Shown piece by piece: positions 1-7,753 of a DNA stretch of 22,640 nucleotides. This DNA comes from CAYJEQ01 sp964369235 (GTDB taxonomy: Bacteria; Bacillota; Clostridia; Oscillospirales; Ruminococcaceae). The notes beneath the pieces were generated by a model. It had not been told where the DNA came from and searched no databases. It saw nothing but the letters and a program-made list of their open reading frames with translations. Both the position numbers and the translations under genes were made by a program. Each line of letters begins with the position of its first letter. Within the stretch, counting starts at the first letter, position 1. The DNA lies in the NCBI GenBank assembly GCA_964369235.1, contig CAYJEQ010000044.1:1-22640 (forward strand), written 5' to 3'.

Positions 1-183
1 TAACCTCAAAACAAGGGTGTTTTGAGGTTAACATGGGAGATTTTCAGCCTGCCTGAATTTGGAGCTATACTCCAAATTCAGAGTGCAAAGTTTTTATAAT
101 AATGGATTAAAAACTTTGCACTTGGCAGCACCCAAAAACATATTAAATAAACCTATAAGTATGTTTTGGGTTGTTCAGCAGTC
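1..183. other. Cluster of four adjacent hairpins
   Basis: Four inverted repeats sit almost end to end. H1 pairs 1-11 with 20-30 (11 bp, 8-nt loop). H2 pairs 53-64 with 70-81 (12 bp, perfect, 5-nt loop). H3 pairs 82-96 with 108-122 (15 bp, perfect, 11-nt loop) and abuts H2. H4 pairs 131-142 with 160-170 (11 bp with one bulged A). The sequence CTGCC at 49-53 can pair with GGCAG at 124-128, closing H2 and H3 into a three-way junction. TTCAGC occurs at 43-48 and again at 174-179. There is no T-run after H2, H3 or H4, so they are not ordinary terminators. H1 touches the window edge and could be the terminator of an unseen upstream gene. The function is unknown; a structured RNA or a DNA element is possible. 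Confidence 0.6.
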
Positions 184-439
184 TTTAAATAGAGTATAGC
201 ATAAAAGCCTAATAATAGCTAGGTAATAAAGATTGTTACGGTAGCTCTAACTATTATGCTAGATTGTAAAATATAACAAAATTACATCTAAATTACATAT
301 TTTGAGAATTAGAAAAATGATTAGGAAGTATTTTACAATTAAAATGCAAAATAAAATGTTATAATTATATAAAAAATAGTATATTGTATGAAATAGGTAA
401 TGTATTCTATAAATTATTTGACTTTTTGTATTAGTCTCC
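184..439. other. AT-rich gene-free stretch
   Basis: Very AT-rich DNA between the hairpin cluster and the promoter of the diguanylate cyclase. I see no convincing ORF, RNA gene or further inverted repeat here. Confidence 0.5.
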
Positions 440-469
440 TTGTGTAGCTTAATTTGGCTATGTTATAAT
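440..469 (+). promoter_or_regulatory. Promoter of the diguanylate cyclase gene
   Basis: TTGTGT at 440-445 and a perfect TATAAT at 464-469 are separated by 18 bases. TG at 461-462 makes an extended -10 (TGTTATAAT). Transcription would start near 476 and give a leader of about 145 nt. Confidence 0.6.
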
Positions 470-562
470 TTATATAGAATATTAAAAAAATTAGGATATG
501 GGTAGTGGTTTAGAATAAAGCCCTATGTTAAGTGCTTTTATGAATATGATAACCTAGATTTT

Positions 563-582
563 CTACAGGGAACACTCTGTGG
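563..582 (+). other. Leader hairpin before the diguanylate cyclase
   Basis: Positions 563-570 (CTACAGGG) pair with 575-582 (CTCTGTGG) around an AACA loop, allowing G-T pairs. It lies about 20 bases before the GGAGG ribosome binding site. The roughly 145-nt leader does not match the c-di-GMP or preQ1 riboswitch consensus as I remember them. Confidence 0.35.
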
Positions 583-619
583 CAAATGAGCAAAAACTAC
601 AAGGAAGGAGGGGTGCTTT

Positions 620-1930
620 ATGGCAAAAGTTAGGATTTCTAGATGTATACTAATTGTTTTAATTATAGTAACAAGTTTTTTTGCGTATAGTATTTTTAGG
701 ATACAAAGTGACTACAATAAAGCTAGGCTTGGTGTCTTGACTGAGCAGATGGATAAACAACTTACCTATGTTTTAGATAATTTGTTCCACAACTTAGATA
801 TAGTAGAACAGGTGGTAATTACAAGCTATAATGAAGATAATACAGATATTCTAGACGCTATTTTCACCCCACTAATAGAAGATTTAGGTTATAGAAATAT
901 AACTATACTACCAAATGGTGCAGTATCATATATATACCCAATAGAAGGTAATGAAAGCGCCATAGGGGATAATATATTTCATATTGAGGGAAGAGTATAT
1001 GAGGCGAACCTAGCCAAAGACAGCCGTAAAACTATAATATCGGGGCCCTATGAATTAACCCAAGGGGGAGAGGCTTTTATAGCAAGGAAGGCTATTTATA
1101 ATGATGAAGAATTCTGGGGATTTGTCGCTATTACCATTGATAAATCTACACTATTAGATCAGATTAATGTTAATGGCTTTAGAAATTCTGAGTATAAATA
1201 TCAGTTTTTATCAACAGTTAATCAGTTAGATAGTAAGATTGTTAGCCAATCAGAAGGCTTTATAGGGGAGAATGCCATGTGGGCGACTATAGAGCTAGAA
1301 AATGGTACTATGAGTTTTGGAGTTGATCCTAAAAGCAATACACTGCTATATATTGTAACTATATCAATATTGTTAGTAGGGTATCTGCTTTCCTATCTTG
1401 TTTCTAGATATATTAAAAAAATTGAGTATAATCTAAAAATTGCAAATAGAGAAATATACCTAGATAAATTAACAGGTGTAAACAATCGCAAACTATTAGA
1501 TCACCTAGATAATCAGTTTTCTTTAAGTAGTATAGATTACACAGTAGTTTACATAGATTTAAATGATTTTAAACCTATAAATGATAATTATGGACATGAT
1601 GTAGGAGATGAGGTTTTAATAAATTTCTGTAAAAGACTACAGGAGATTATAAGAGAAAGTGATTATATAATTCGTATGGGTGGAGATGAGTTTATCGTTA
1701 TCCTACCTAAAACTACCACTGATGATAGTGTTATGTCTTTCTGTCAGCGCCTTGAAGAAATACAGCTACAGACTGTTAAAATAGGTGATATTACCTTAAA
1801 TATAAAATTCAGTTACGGCTATGCCATATCCTATGGAGAGGGTGAAAAGCTTTCTAAGGTGATTGAAGAGGCCGACGGAGAAATGTATAAAGCAAAACAC
1901 CAAGGTAAAAAGCAAGTAGGAAAAAATTAA
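620..1930 (+). CDS. Membrane CHASE-GGDEF diguanylate cyclase
   Basis: A predicted diguanylate cyclase that would make c-di-GMP from two GTP at the inner face of the cytoplasmic membrane. Residues about 9-27 form a first membrane segment. Residues about 30-235 form an extracytoplasmic sensor whose YPIEGNESAIGDNIF stretch (106-120) is typical of CHASE domains. Residues about 242-263 form a second membrane segment, and the GGDEF domain fills about 280-436. The active-site GGDEF is intact at 354-358. An RxxD inhibitory site (R345, D348) lies five residues before it, so product feedback is expected. The start follows a strong GGAGG at a good distance. The sensor ligand cannot be told from sequence. 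The next gene on the same strand has its own promoter, so the two need not be co-regulated. Confidence 0.9.
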   Translation: MAKVRISRCILIVLIIVTSFFAYSIFRIQSDYNKARLGVLTEQMDKQLTYVLDNLFHNLDIVEQVVITSYNEDNTDILDAIFTPLIEDLGYRNITILPNGAVSYIYPIEGNESAIGDNIFHIEGRVYEANLAKDSRKTIISGPYELTQGGEAFIARKAIYNDEEFWGFVAITIDKSTLLDQINVNGFRNSEYKYQFLSTVNQLDSKIVSQSEGFIGENAMWATIELENGTMSFGVDPKSNTLLYIVTISILLVGYLLSYLVSRYIKKIEYNLKIANREIYLDKLTGVNNRKLLDHLDNQFSLSSIDYTVVYIDLNDFKPINDNYGHDVGDEVLINFCKRLQEIIRESDYIIRMGGDEFIVILPKTTTDDSVMSFCQRLEEIQLQTVKIGDITLNIKFSYGYAISYGEGEKLSKVIEEADGEMYKAKHQGKKQVGKN

Positions 1931-1976
1931 AGCCGATATATCCTAAGAAACAATAGCAATAGCAGTCTATAAACAG

Positions 1977-2005
1977 TTGATAAACTACCGATAATCATGT
2001 ATAAT
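1977..2005 (+). promoter_or_regulatory. Promoter of the sensor/HTH regulator
   Basis: TTGATA at 1977-1982, a 17-base spacer, and a perfect TATAAT at 2000-2005. Transcription would start near 2012, about 30 bases before the ATG at 2042. It also argues that the longer ORF beginning with ATG at 1997 is not the real start, because that ATG lies inside the promoter. Confidence 0.7.
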
Positions 2006-2041
2006 TATACCAGTGGCCTTGGATTAATCGGAGGGATATTT

Positions 2042-3224
2042 ATGATTGCTATTATAGGAACTCAGCTTACAAACCTAACATTAAAAGAGATATTAGGTGA
2101 ATATAATCATGGATATGAGCTAAAATATCTAGATTACACAAACTTATCCCAGATAGAAAATCTTATAAAAGATAATAATATCAAAAATGATAACATCAAA
2201 GGAATTTTATTNNNNNNNNNNAATGAGTGCAGTCCTTGATATACTGGGAGAATACAGACAGCTAGAGTATAGTGAGATGTATTTTGATTGTTTTGACTTG
2301 TTAAAGAGATATATGCCAGATTTATACAAGGTGTTACCTAATGAGTTAACAGAGAAAGCTAGTACTTTTAGGACTGATACTTTAATAGGTCTTACTAAAG
2401 ATAAGATTGTTGAGGATATAAAAGAAAAATATCATCAAGGGGATATAAAGATAGTAATAACAGGATTGGCTAGTGTGTCAGAAAGTCTAAAAAGCCTAGG
2501 GATACCATGTAGATACAGTTCTTATCTAAATGTAGATGACGCAATAAAAAGCCTTGATAGGCTTGTAAAAAAGATAGAATCACAAAAGGAAAATGAGTCA
2601 CTATACTGTTATATAGCTATGAAAAATAGTCAGCCAGTAACAGAGATGTTTAAACTTAATAAAAGATGTGCAAAAGAATATATTACCAAAGGTGAAGAAG
2701 AATTTCTTATAGCAGAGATTACCAGTAATGAGGTTATGATTTATGAGGATAGCGTAAGCTTAGATAGGGTTAAAAGCTATGGATTAGATGATGGAAGTGA
2801 CCTAGAGTATGGAATAGGTTTAGGACACACTGAAACCGAGGCTAAACACAATGCTATATCTGCCTATAAATATGCTAAATCCTTTGGTGGGGCAAGTGGG
2901 TTCCTCCTTAGTGAAACAAAAGATATATACGGCCCAGTAAATAGCAAATACTGTCTAAAAATTAGTCAGTATAGTCTAATAGAAAATTACGATAAATCAC
3001 GAAACCTAGGGATAAAGAATATTAACTATTGTAGGCTAGAAGAGATGTTTAAACATTTTCATACTATATCAGCAGAAGATGTTTGCGCCTATCTAAATGT
3101 AACCCATAAAAGTAGCCATAGAATACTAAAAATCCTAGAAGATGCAAGCCTTATAAAACAAAGTAGTTTAACTAGTAATTGTAAGGTAGGTAGGCCTATA
3201 AAACGATACATGTTAATAGGATAA
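2042..3224 (+). CDS. Sensor/degenerate-cyclase/HTH transcriptional regulator, interrupted by an assembly gap
   Basis: Probably one gene split by ten N at 2212-2221. The reading frame differs on the two sides, which the unknown true gap length can explain. The start at 2042 follows GGAGGG at 2030-2035, and the N-terminal part (MIAIIGTQLTN...) reads into the gap. After the gap, a stretch (DIKIVITGLASVSESLKSLG) looks like a PrpR_N/receptor-like sensor fold. Next comes a region with YGIGLGHTETEAKHNAISA and GGASGFLL, resembling the C-terminal part of nucleotide-cyclase/GGDEF-like folds but without a GGDEF motif. The last ~65 residues look like a winged HTH (ISAEDVCAYLNVTHKSSHRI). I recall similar three-part regulators in Firmicutes but cannot name the family with certainty. 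It may control the convergent amide-hydrolase operon; that is inference from position only. Confidence 0.65.
2212..2221. other. Assembly gap (10 N)
   Basis: Ten N inside the regulator gene. The identical length to the second gap at 15164-15173 suggests a placeholder, not a measured distance. Confidence 0.95.
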
Positions 3225-3228
3225 TAAG

Positions 3229-3268
3229 TAAAAAGCATATTGGACAGATTAGTCCAATATGCTTTTTA
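3229..3268 (+). terminator. Intrinsic terminator after the regulator
   Basis: A 17-bp perfect stem (3229-3245 with 3252-3268) with the loop AGATTA begins five bases after the stop codon. The stem ends in a T-rich strand (GCTTTTTATTTT). It is A-rich on the other side, so it may also work for the opposite strand. Confidence 0.85.
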
Positions 3269-3280
3269 TTTTGGCTCTAT

Positions 3281-3343
3281 AATAAATGTCGGGGTATTAC
3301 TTTTGCAGAAGTAACACCCTGATAATTAATATAAACATTTATT
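3281..3343. repeat. Convergent-junction hairpin repeat, degenerate copy
   Basis: A hairpin pairs 3291-3303 with 3308-3320 with one mismatch and two G-T pairs. It is enclosed by AATAAATGT (3281-3289) pairing with ACATTTATT (3335-3343). It starts GGGGTATTAC and is followed by AATTAATATAAACATTTATT, a degraded version of the motif found beside the other copies at 3381-3444 and 12111-12196. Confidence 0.5.
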
Positions 3344-3380
3344 TTTCGGTTATTTCCAAAATGTTGTGGTAAAATTATAT

Positions 3381-3444
3381 GGGGTACTGTCTCTCGCCCT
3401 TGGCGATGGACAGTACTCCAACAATTGATATAGAACCTATTTTT
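3381..3444. repeat. Convergent-junction hairpin repeat with tail motif
   Basis: GGGGTACTGTC at 3381-3391 pairs with 3409-3419 (11 bp with one G-T). Inside, TCGCC (3394-3398) pairs with GGCGA (3402-3406) around a 3-nt loop. It is followed by GATATAGAACCTAT at 3427-3440. Stem and inner stem match the copy at 12116-12160 closely, and the tail matches those at 12181-12196 and 15908-15920. It lies between the convergent regulator and M20 genes. Confidence 0.7.
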
Positions 3445-3472
3445 CATAGGTACGGACAAGGTTTGTGTAAGT

Positions 3473-4882
3473 TTACACCCTAGGTCTACTACCATCAGGG
3501 ATTGGGCTTGTGTAGGATTTACCTCTTAAGGTTTCACTAAGCTCTGATTTAGCCTCTGTAATAAGGCTAGGGTTGTCTATAAGCTCTATGGCAGTTTGTG
3601 CCATGATTTCAGCAGCAGTTATCATTCCTTTATGGGCAAGGGAGGTTTTGCCCTGTGCTACTAGTTGCCAAGAGTGCATAGGTGTCCCCTGAGCATAACA
3701 ACAGGTAAAACATTGTACAGTAGGGGTTATCCATGATACATCACCAACATCACTAGAAGCAGGTAGCACAAAGTTACTAGGTTTATATGGGATAAATTCA
3801 TCTAGTATAGGTTTAGATAGCTCCTGTGGAGTTAACATTTTGCCCATTACCATGGCTGTTTTTGCATTGGTACTAATGTCATCTTCGGATAGAGTTTTCA
3901 TTATTTCACCAGCGAACTTTAGCTCATCTTCTGTATAGTGGTTAGCTGATAGGTTCACACCTACATTGCTCATTACTCTACTTAATGTATTGTTAGGAAC
4001 TACATTAGAACAAGCTTTGTCAAATATAATCTCTACCTCAGTGCCCGACATTAAGGCAGCACCTCTAGCAACATCTTTTATTCTCTCAAATATAGCAATG
4101 GTATCGTCCATTTTAGGCGCTCTAATAAGATATAATACCTCAGCCTCAGCTTGTACTACATTAGGTGATATACCACCTGTATTAGTAATGGCATAGTGTA
4201 CCCTAGCTTCCTGTATAATATGCTCCCTTAGATAGTTTACCCCAACATTCATAAGCTCGACACTATCTAAAGCGCTTCTGCCTAGGTGGGGGGAAGCAGC
4301 TGCGTGGGAGCTTCTTCCTTTAAATTTAAATAAGCACTGGATATTAGACAGTGTACTTATGGAGAAAAGTCCATTTACTGCTGCAGGGTGCCATGTAATT
4401 GCTGAATCTAAAGAGTCAAAAACACCTTCCTTAGCCATAAATGCTTTACCTGAGCCACCTTCTTCACCAGGACAGCCGAAGTATTTCACAGTGGCTTTTA
4501 CATTGTTTTTGATTAAATAATCTTTTAACGCCATAGCACTAGCCATAGCAGCAACTCCTAGTAGATTATGACCACAGCCATGTCCGGTAGTGGTGCCTTC
4601 CATAGGTTGTTTATGAGCTATACCATGAATTTGTGACTGACCATCTAAGGCGTCAAACTCTCCTAAAAAACCAATAGTAGGCTCACCTTCTCCAAAGGTA
4701 GCTACAAAAGCATTAGGAACATTCTCCACATTTTCTATGGTAAATCCATCAGCTAAAAGCATTGAGCGTAAAATCTCAGCTGATTTATCTTCCTTAAATT
4801 TAAGCTCGCTATAGTCCCAGATACTATCACTTGCCTCTGTAAACAGGTTTTTTCTCTCCTGTAAAAAACTATTTATATTCAT
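3473..4882 (-). CDS. M20-family amidohydrolase, AbgB-like
   Basis: A zinc-dependent amidohydrolase of the M20 peptidase group, closest in style to AbgB (p-aminobenzoyl-glutamate hydrolase subunit B). It would cut an amide bond to release an amino acid. Metal-site features are visible: GEFDALDG (74-81), GHGCGHN (100-106, with the conserved Cys/His ligands) and the catalytic pair E140-E141 in GCPGEEGGSG. The dimerisation domain follows (SSHAAASPHLGRSALD), and a C-terminal H in MHSW is a further likely ligand. At 469 residues it is in the family's usual range. No signal peptide is seen, so it is cytoplasmic. It is the last gene of an operon with a C45-type hydrolase, 18 bases upstream, and a GPH transporter. 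The true substrate is unknown, and AbgB-like enzymes cover several N-acyl or peptide conjugates. Confidence 0.85.
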   Translation of the reverse strand: MNINSFLQERKNLFTEASDSIWDYSELKFKEDKSAEILRSMLLADGFTIENVENVPNAFVATFGEGEPTIGFLGEFDALDGQSQIHGIAHKQPMEGTTTGHGCGHNLLGVAAMASAMALKDYLIKNNVKATVKYFGCPGEEGGSGKAFMAKEGVFDSLDSAITWHPAAVNGLFSISTLSNIQCLFKFKGRSSHAAASPHLGRSALDSVELMNVGVNYLREHIIQEARVHYAITNTGGISPNVVQAEAEVLYLIRAPKMDDTIAIFERIKDVARGAALMSGTEVEIIFDKACSNVVPNNTLSRVMSNVGVNLSANHYTEDELKFAGEIMKTLSEDDISTNAKTAMVMGKMLTPQELSKPILDEFIPYKPSNFVLPASSDVGDVSWITPTVQCFTCCYAQGTPMHSWQLVAQGKTSLAHKGMITAAEIMAQTAIELIDNPSLITEAKSELSETLRGKSYTSPIPDGSRPRV

Positions 4883-4900
4883 TATCCATAAGCCTTTCTA

Positions 4901-5989
4901 TTATAATGGTATTCTTCCCACAGGGTTATCACTTGGATTGCCAGCACCAAAGGACTCCCTAGTTAAAAATGCTATGGTTGTACCAATGCCATCTCCTTCA
5001 GTTTGTCTACAGATAATAGGCTTGTTTCTCATGATTTCCAGTAGGTCTTCATTGGTAACCATACCGTATCTTGAGAAGACAGAATTTAGTAGATCCTCAC
5101 TGTGGAACTGTCTAATCTTAGAATAGCTAGGCTTTTTAAGATATTTTATCCAGTCATAGTAATCATACTGATTGGATTGTACTAATGTATTTTTTACATA
5201 GGTCATACGCTGTTCAGTAGGGATGGACTGGGTACCAATAACACAGTTGTTATCACTGATAACTTGGTTATAGGAGAAAGGGCTTTGGCCTTTTTCGTCC
5301 ACCATGGCATCTACAGCTGACCTTGCAGTATCAGCTCTCATTGCGTTTCTAATAAGTACCCCACGAGGCACCATAATAGGGGAGGTTTCGGTAGTTTGGA
5401 TAACACTTACAGTCATACAAACACCAGCTTCGTTTTTACAGGTAGCTGTAGCAAGATCTGCACCAGAACGATAGATAAATGCTTCCGGCTCGCCTTTTAG
5501 TTTATGATGTACAAAGGCATTACCAGGCTTCATTCTGCCATCAGCATCGTAGTTTTGCCCATGGACGATAATGCCATTAGGGTTTACTACACCGAAATTT
5601 GTACATGCGTCATAATCTGTTTTAGGATTCATCTTAGGCATAAAATGATAGATTATATTAATTAGCACAGATTGTAGTAGTATTTCTTTAAAATCTACAT
5701 CTTCTCCACTTTCTAAGGTAAATCCTTTGTGCATACCTTGGATTTCTTCCATGTCGGACTCAGGGATAAACTGGCCATAGGCTGCTGCTAACTTATAAAG
5801 GGCTTCTTTGGTAATAAGATTTTCCTTTCTGCCTGTGTTGAAATGCTCAATAATCCCATCAATAAACATCTGGGTATATTTTATCTGTTTGACCATACCT
5901 CTACCTACACCTAGACCTAAATCATGTCGATTGTCGGCTTCTATGTATAAATAAGGCTGTTTATTAGATTCTTTCCACTGAAAATTCAT
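4901..5989 (-). CDS. C45-type Ntn hydrolase (acyltransferase/amidase-like)
   Basis: Resembles peptidase family C45, the acyl-coenzyme A:6-aminopenicillanic acid acyltransferase type, an N-terminal-nucleophile fold. Members mature by autocleavage just before a cysteine. The likely nucleophile is C129 in YDACTNFGVVN, which would release a prodomain of about 128 residues. The GQNYDAD stretch after it and the GVCMTVSVIQT and SDNNCVIGT segments are typical of the Ntn core. At 362 residues it is a normal size, and no signal peptide is visible. The start at 5989 has only a weak AAAGAG-type ribosome binding site. It lies between the symporter and the M20 gene, so it probably acts on the same imported amide. 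Linear amide hydrolase of the choloylglycine type is the main alternative. Confidence 0.75.
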   Translation of the reverse strand: MNFQWKESNKQPYLYIEADNRHDLGLGVGRGMVKQIKYTQMFIDGIIEHFNTGRKENLITKEALYKLAAAYGQFIPESDMEEIQGMHKGFTLESGEDVDFKEILLQSVLINIIYHFMPKMNPKTDYDACTNFGVVNPNGIIVHGQNYDADGRMKPGNAFVHHKLKGEPEAFIYRSGADLATATCKNEAGVCMTVSVIQTTETSPIMVPRGVLIRNAMRADTARSAVDAMVDEKGQSPFSYNQVISDNNCVIGTQSIPTEQRMTYVKNTLVQSNQYDYYDWIKYLKKPSYSKIRQFHSEDLLNSVFSRYGMVTNEDLLEIMRNKPIICRQTEGDGIGTTIAFLTRESFGAGNPSDNPVGRIPL

Positions 5990-6017
5990 AGTATCATTCT
6001 CTTTCTTTAATTAGTAA

Positions 6018-7370
6018 TTAATCCTGTAAGAAGGCGTCTGTACGCTCATCAATAGGGTATTTAACCATAGCCAATAAAGAAGCTACATCAGATATAACCG
6101 AGGGAATTGCAAGACACATTACTATTGCAGCAAGTACAGTAGCACTTTGAACAGCATTAGCCTCAAATCCCACAAATCCTAGTGTATAGCTTGCTAGAGT
6201 ACCACCTATTGCAGCACCAGCCTTTAGTGAGAAGGTAAATGCAGAGGTAACTAAACCAGCACTTACTAAACCTGTTTTTAACTTACCAAAGTCTACACAG
6301 TCGGGTAACATCATAAATGCAGCAACATTACAGATAAATCCACCAGCTTGGCTAAGTACAGCAAGGATTGTGATTATGCCTACATTTTCTTTAGGGTCTA
6401 GTACAAATAGTGCAATAGGGTAGAAGATATGTATAATAGTACCTAGTATGAATATATCTCTTTTTCTCATAACTCGAGCTAGGAAGGGTATAGTTAGTAT
6501 ACCTATTAGCATAATAACCATACTCATATTACCAACTGTAGATACAAAGCTCATATCCTCAAGAACATATTTAGCAAAATAGGACTGAACTGCTTTAATA
6601 GAAGCATCAGCTAGATTATTTGTACCAAAGGCGATAATCAGCATTAGTAGAGCTTTATTGGTAGTAACAACCTTTAACTGCTCCTTAAAGCTATATGTTT
6701 TACCATCTGAGGTCAGAAGGGCGGTATCAGCTTCTTCTTTAGTGTCAAATCTTTTTGCACAGCTTGCACAAATCCACATACATGGAACAATAACAATACC
6801 TGTTATAGTAGCTAGTTTAAACCAGCCTGCTGAGCCACCACCAAGGCTTTCAATAATAGGGAAGATATTTACTGCAACTAGACCAGCTGGCAATGCCATA
6901 AATTTAGAGGACATAACCATAAAATTTCTGCTTTTTTTAGTTTTGGCTACAATGGATACGATGGACTGATAAGGTAGTACCATTAAAGTATAACCGATTG
7001 ACCAAGCAGAGTAAATAATAAAATAGTAAATATTATTACCAGCATCACCAAAGTTTACAGTTGTAAATAGTAATATGTACACTGCTACACCTAGAAATGA
7101 GCCAAACATCATAAATGGACGATAGCGTCCCCATTTAGTTTTAGTTCTGTCAGACATTGCACCGATAATTGGATCGAATATAGCATCTACAATCCTAGAA
7201 AACAGGAATATAGTACCAGCCATAGCCACTGAAATACCAGCAACATCAGTTAGGAAATAGATAGCATAGCTAGATACAATAAGATACATAAGGTTAACAC
7301 CTAAGCTCCCAAAACCATACTTAAAAATTTCCAGGCCTGTTACATTTTTCTGTAGTTGAGTTTTTTCCAT
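6018..7370 (-). CDS. GPH-family sugar/organic solute:cation symporter
   Basis: A 12-helix secondary transporter of the glycoside-pentoside-hexuronide:cation symporter family (MFS superfamily). The family signature is clear in IVDAIFDPIIGAMSDRTKT, followed by KWGRYRPF in the first third. Repeated hydrophobic segments run to the C-terminus. The frame stays open upstream to 7439, but the start at 7370 (MEKTQLQK) follows AGGAGG, while the longer form would begin upstream of the predicted promoter. This gives 450 residues, usual for the family. It is the first gene of the operon with the C45 and M20 hydrolases, which suggests that it imports their substrate. GPH proteins usually carry sugars, but several clostridial members sit with amidases, so the substrate is open. 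Confidence 0.85.
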   Translation of the reverse strand: MEKTQLQKNVTGLEIFKYGFGSLGVNLMYLIVSSYAIYFLTDVAGISVAMAGTIFLFSRIVDAIFDPIIGAMSDRTKTKWGRYRPFMMFGSFLGVAVYILLFTTVNFGDAGNNIYYFIIYSAWSIGYTLMVLPYQSIVSIVAKTKKSRNFMVMSSKFMALPAGLVAVNIFPIIESLGGGSAGWFKLATITGIVIVPCMWICASCAKRFDTKEEADTALLTSDGKTYSFKEQLKVVTTNKALLMLIIAFGTNNLADASIKAVQSYFAKYVLEDMSFVSTVGNMSMVIMLIGILTIPFLARVMRKRDIFILGTIIHIFYPIALFVLDPKENVGIITILAVLSQAGGFICNVAAFMMLPDCVDFGKLKTGLVSAGLVTSAFTFSLKAGAAIGGTLASYTLGFVGFEANAVQSATVLAAIVMCLAIPSVISDVASLLAMVKYPIDERTDAFLQD

Positions 7371-7387
7371 AATATAATTCCTCCTGT

Positions 7388-7439
7388 AATATATTTTATG
7401 ACTTATTTTAAGTATAAGACATAAAATATATTTAAGCAA
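7388..7439 (-). promoter_or_regulatory. Promoter within a 45-bp palindrome, symporter operon
   Basis: On the minus strand, TTGCTT (7439-7434) and TATACT (7416-7411) are spaced by 17 bases. Overlapping them, 7388-7406 and 7414-7432 form a 19-bp inverted repeat with one mismatch (7401/7419) around a 7-base centre. It spans from just after the -35 box to about +16. This is a likely repressor operator or a 5'-end mRNA structure. Confidence 0.7.
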
Positions 7440-7709
7440 GGTTTTTTTTAGAGATGATTTTAGTGAAATGTGAATAAGTTTTTACTTATTTCTACTAATT
7501 ATATAATTAAACCCTATAAAATATATGAAAAATGTAGAAATATTTATATATAAATCCTATAAAATGGTTAAAATTCAAAATATTAGGGTTATTTTTATAG
7601 AAAAACCAGCGTAAATTTCTACACATATATACTTATGTTAAATAGGTAAGCCTTAGAAATTTAGGCAATATACCCATATTATAATTTAAAGATTGTTAAA
7701 AAAATATCC
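7440..7709. other. AT-rich divergent spacer
   Basis: A gene-free spacer between the divergent symporter and hyd promoters. It is strongly AT-rich, and I see no ORF or clear inverted repeat in it. Confidence 0.5.
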
Positions 7710-7738
7710 TTGTAAATCTGTGTTTATTATAGTATAAT
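7710..7738 (+). promoter_or_regulatory. Promoter of the hyd maturation operon
   Basis: TTGTAA at 7710-7715, a 17-base spacer, and a perfect TATAAT at 7733-7738. Transcription would start near 7745, about 235 bases before the first gene, leaving room for the structured leader. Confidence 0.75.
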
Positions 7739-7753
7739 GACTAGGACATCTGA

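Noticed and set aside
563..600. preQ1 or c-di-GMP riboswitch before the diguanylate cyclase
   Set aside because: The hairpin loop is only four bases and the conserved c-di-GMP aptamer segments are absent.
3277..3495. 72-codon ORF on the minus strand
   Set aside because: It overlaps the hairpin repeats and the M20 gene end, has no ribosome binding site, and its protein looks like translated repeat sequence.
7371..7439. Longer N-terminus of the GPH symporter starting at 7439
   Set aside because: It would begin upstream of the predicted promoter and lacks a ribosome binding site, whereas the Met at 7370 follows AGGAGG.
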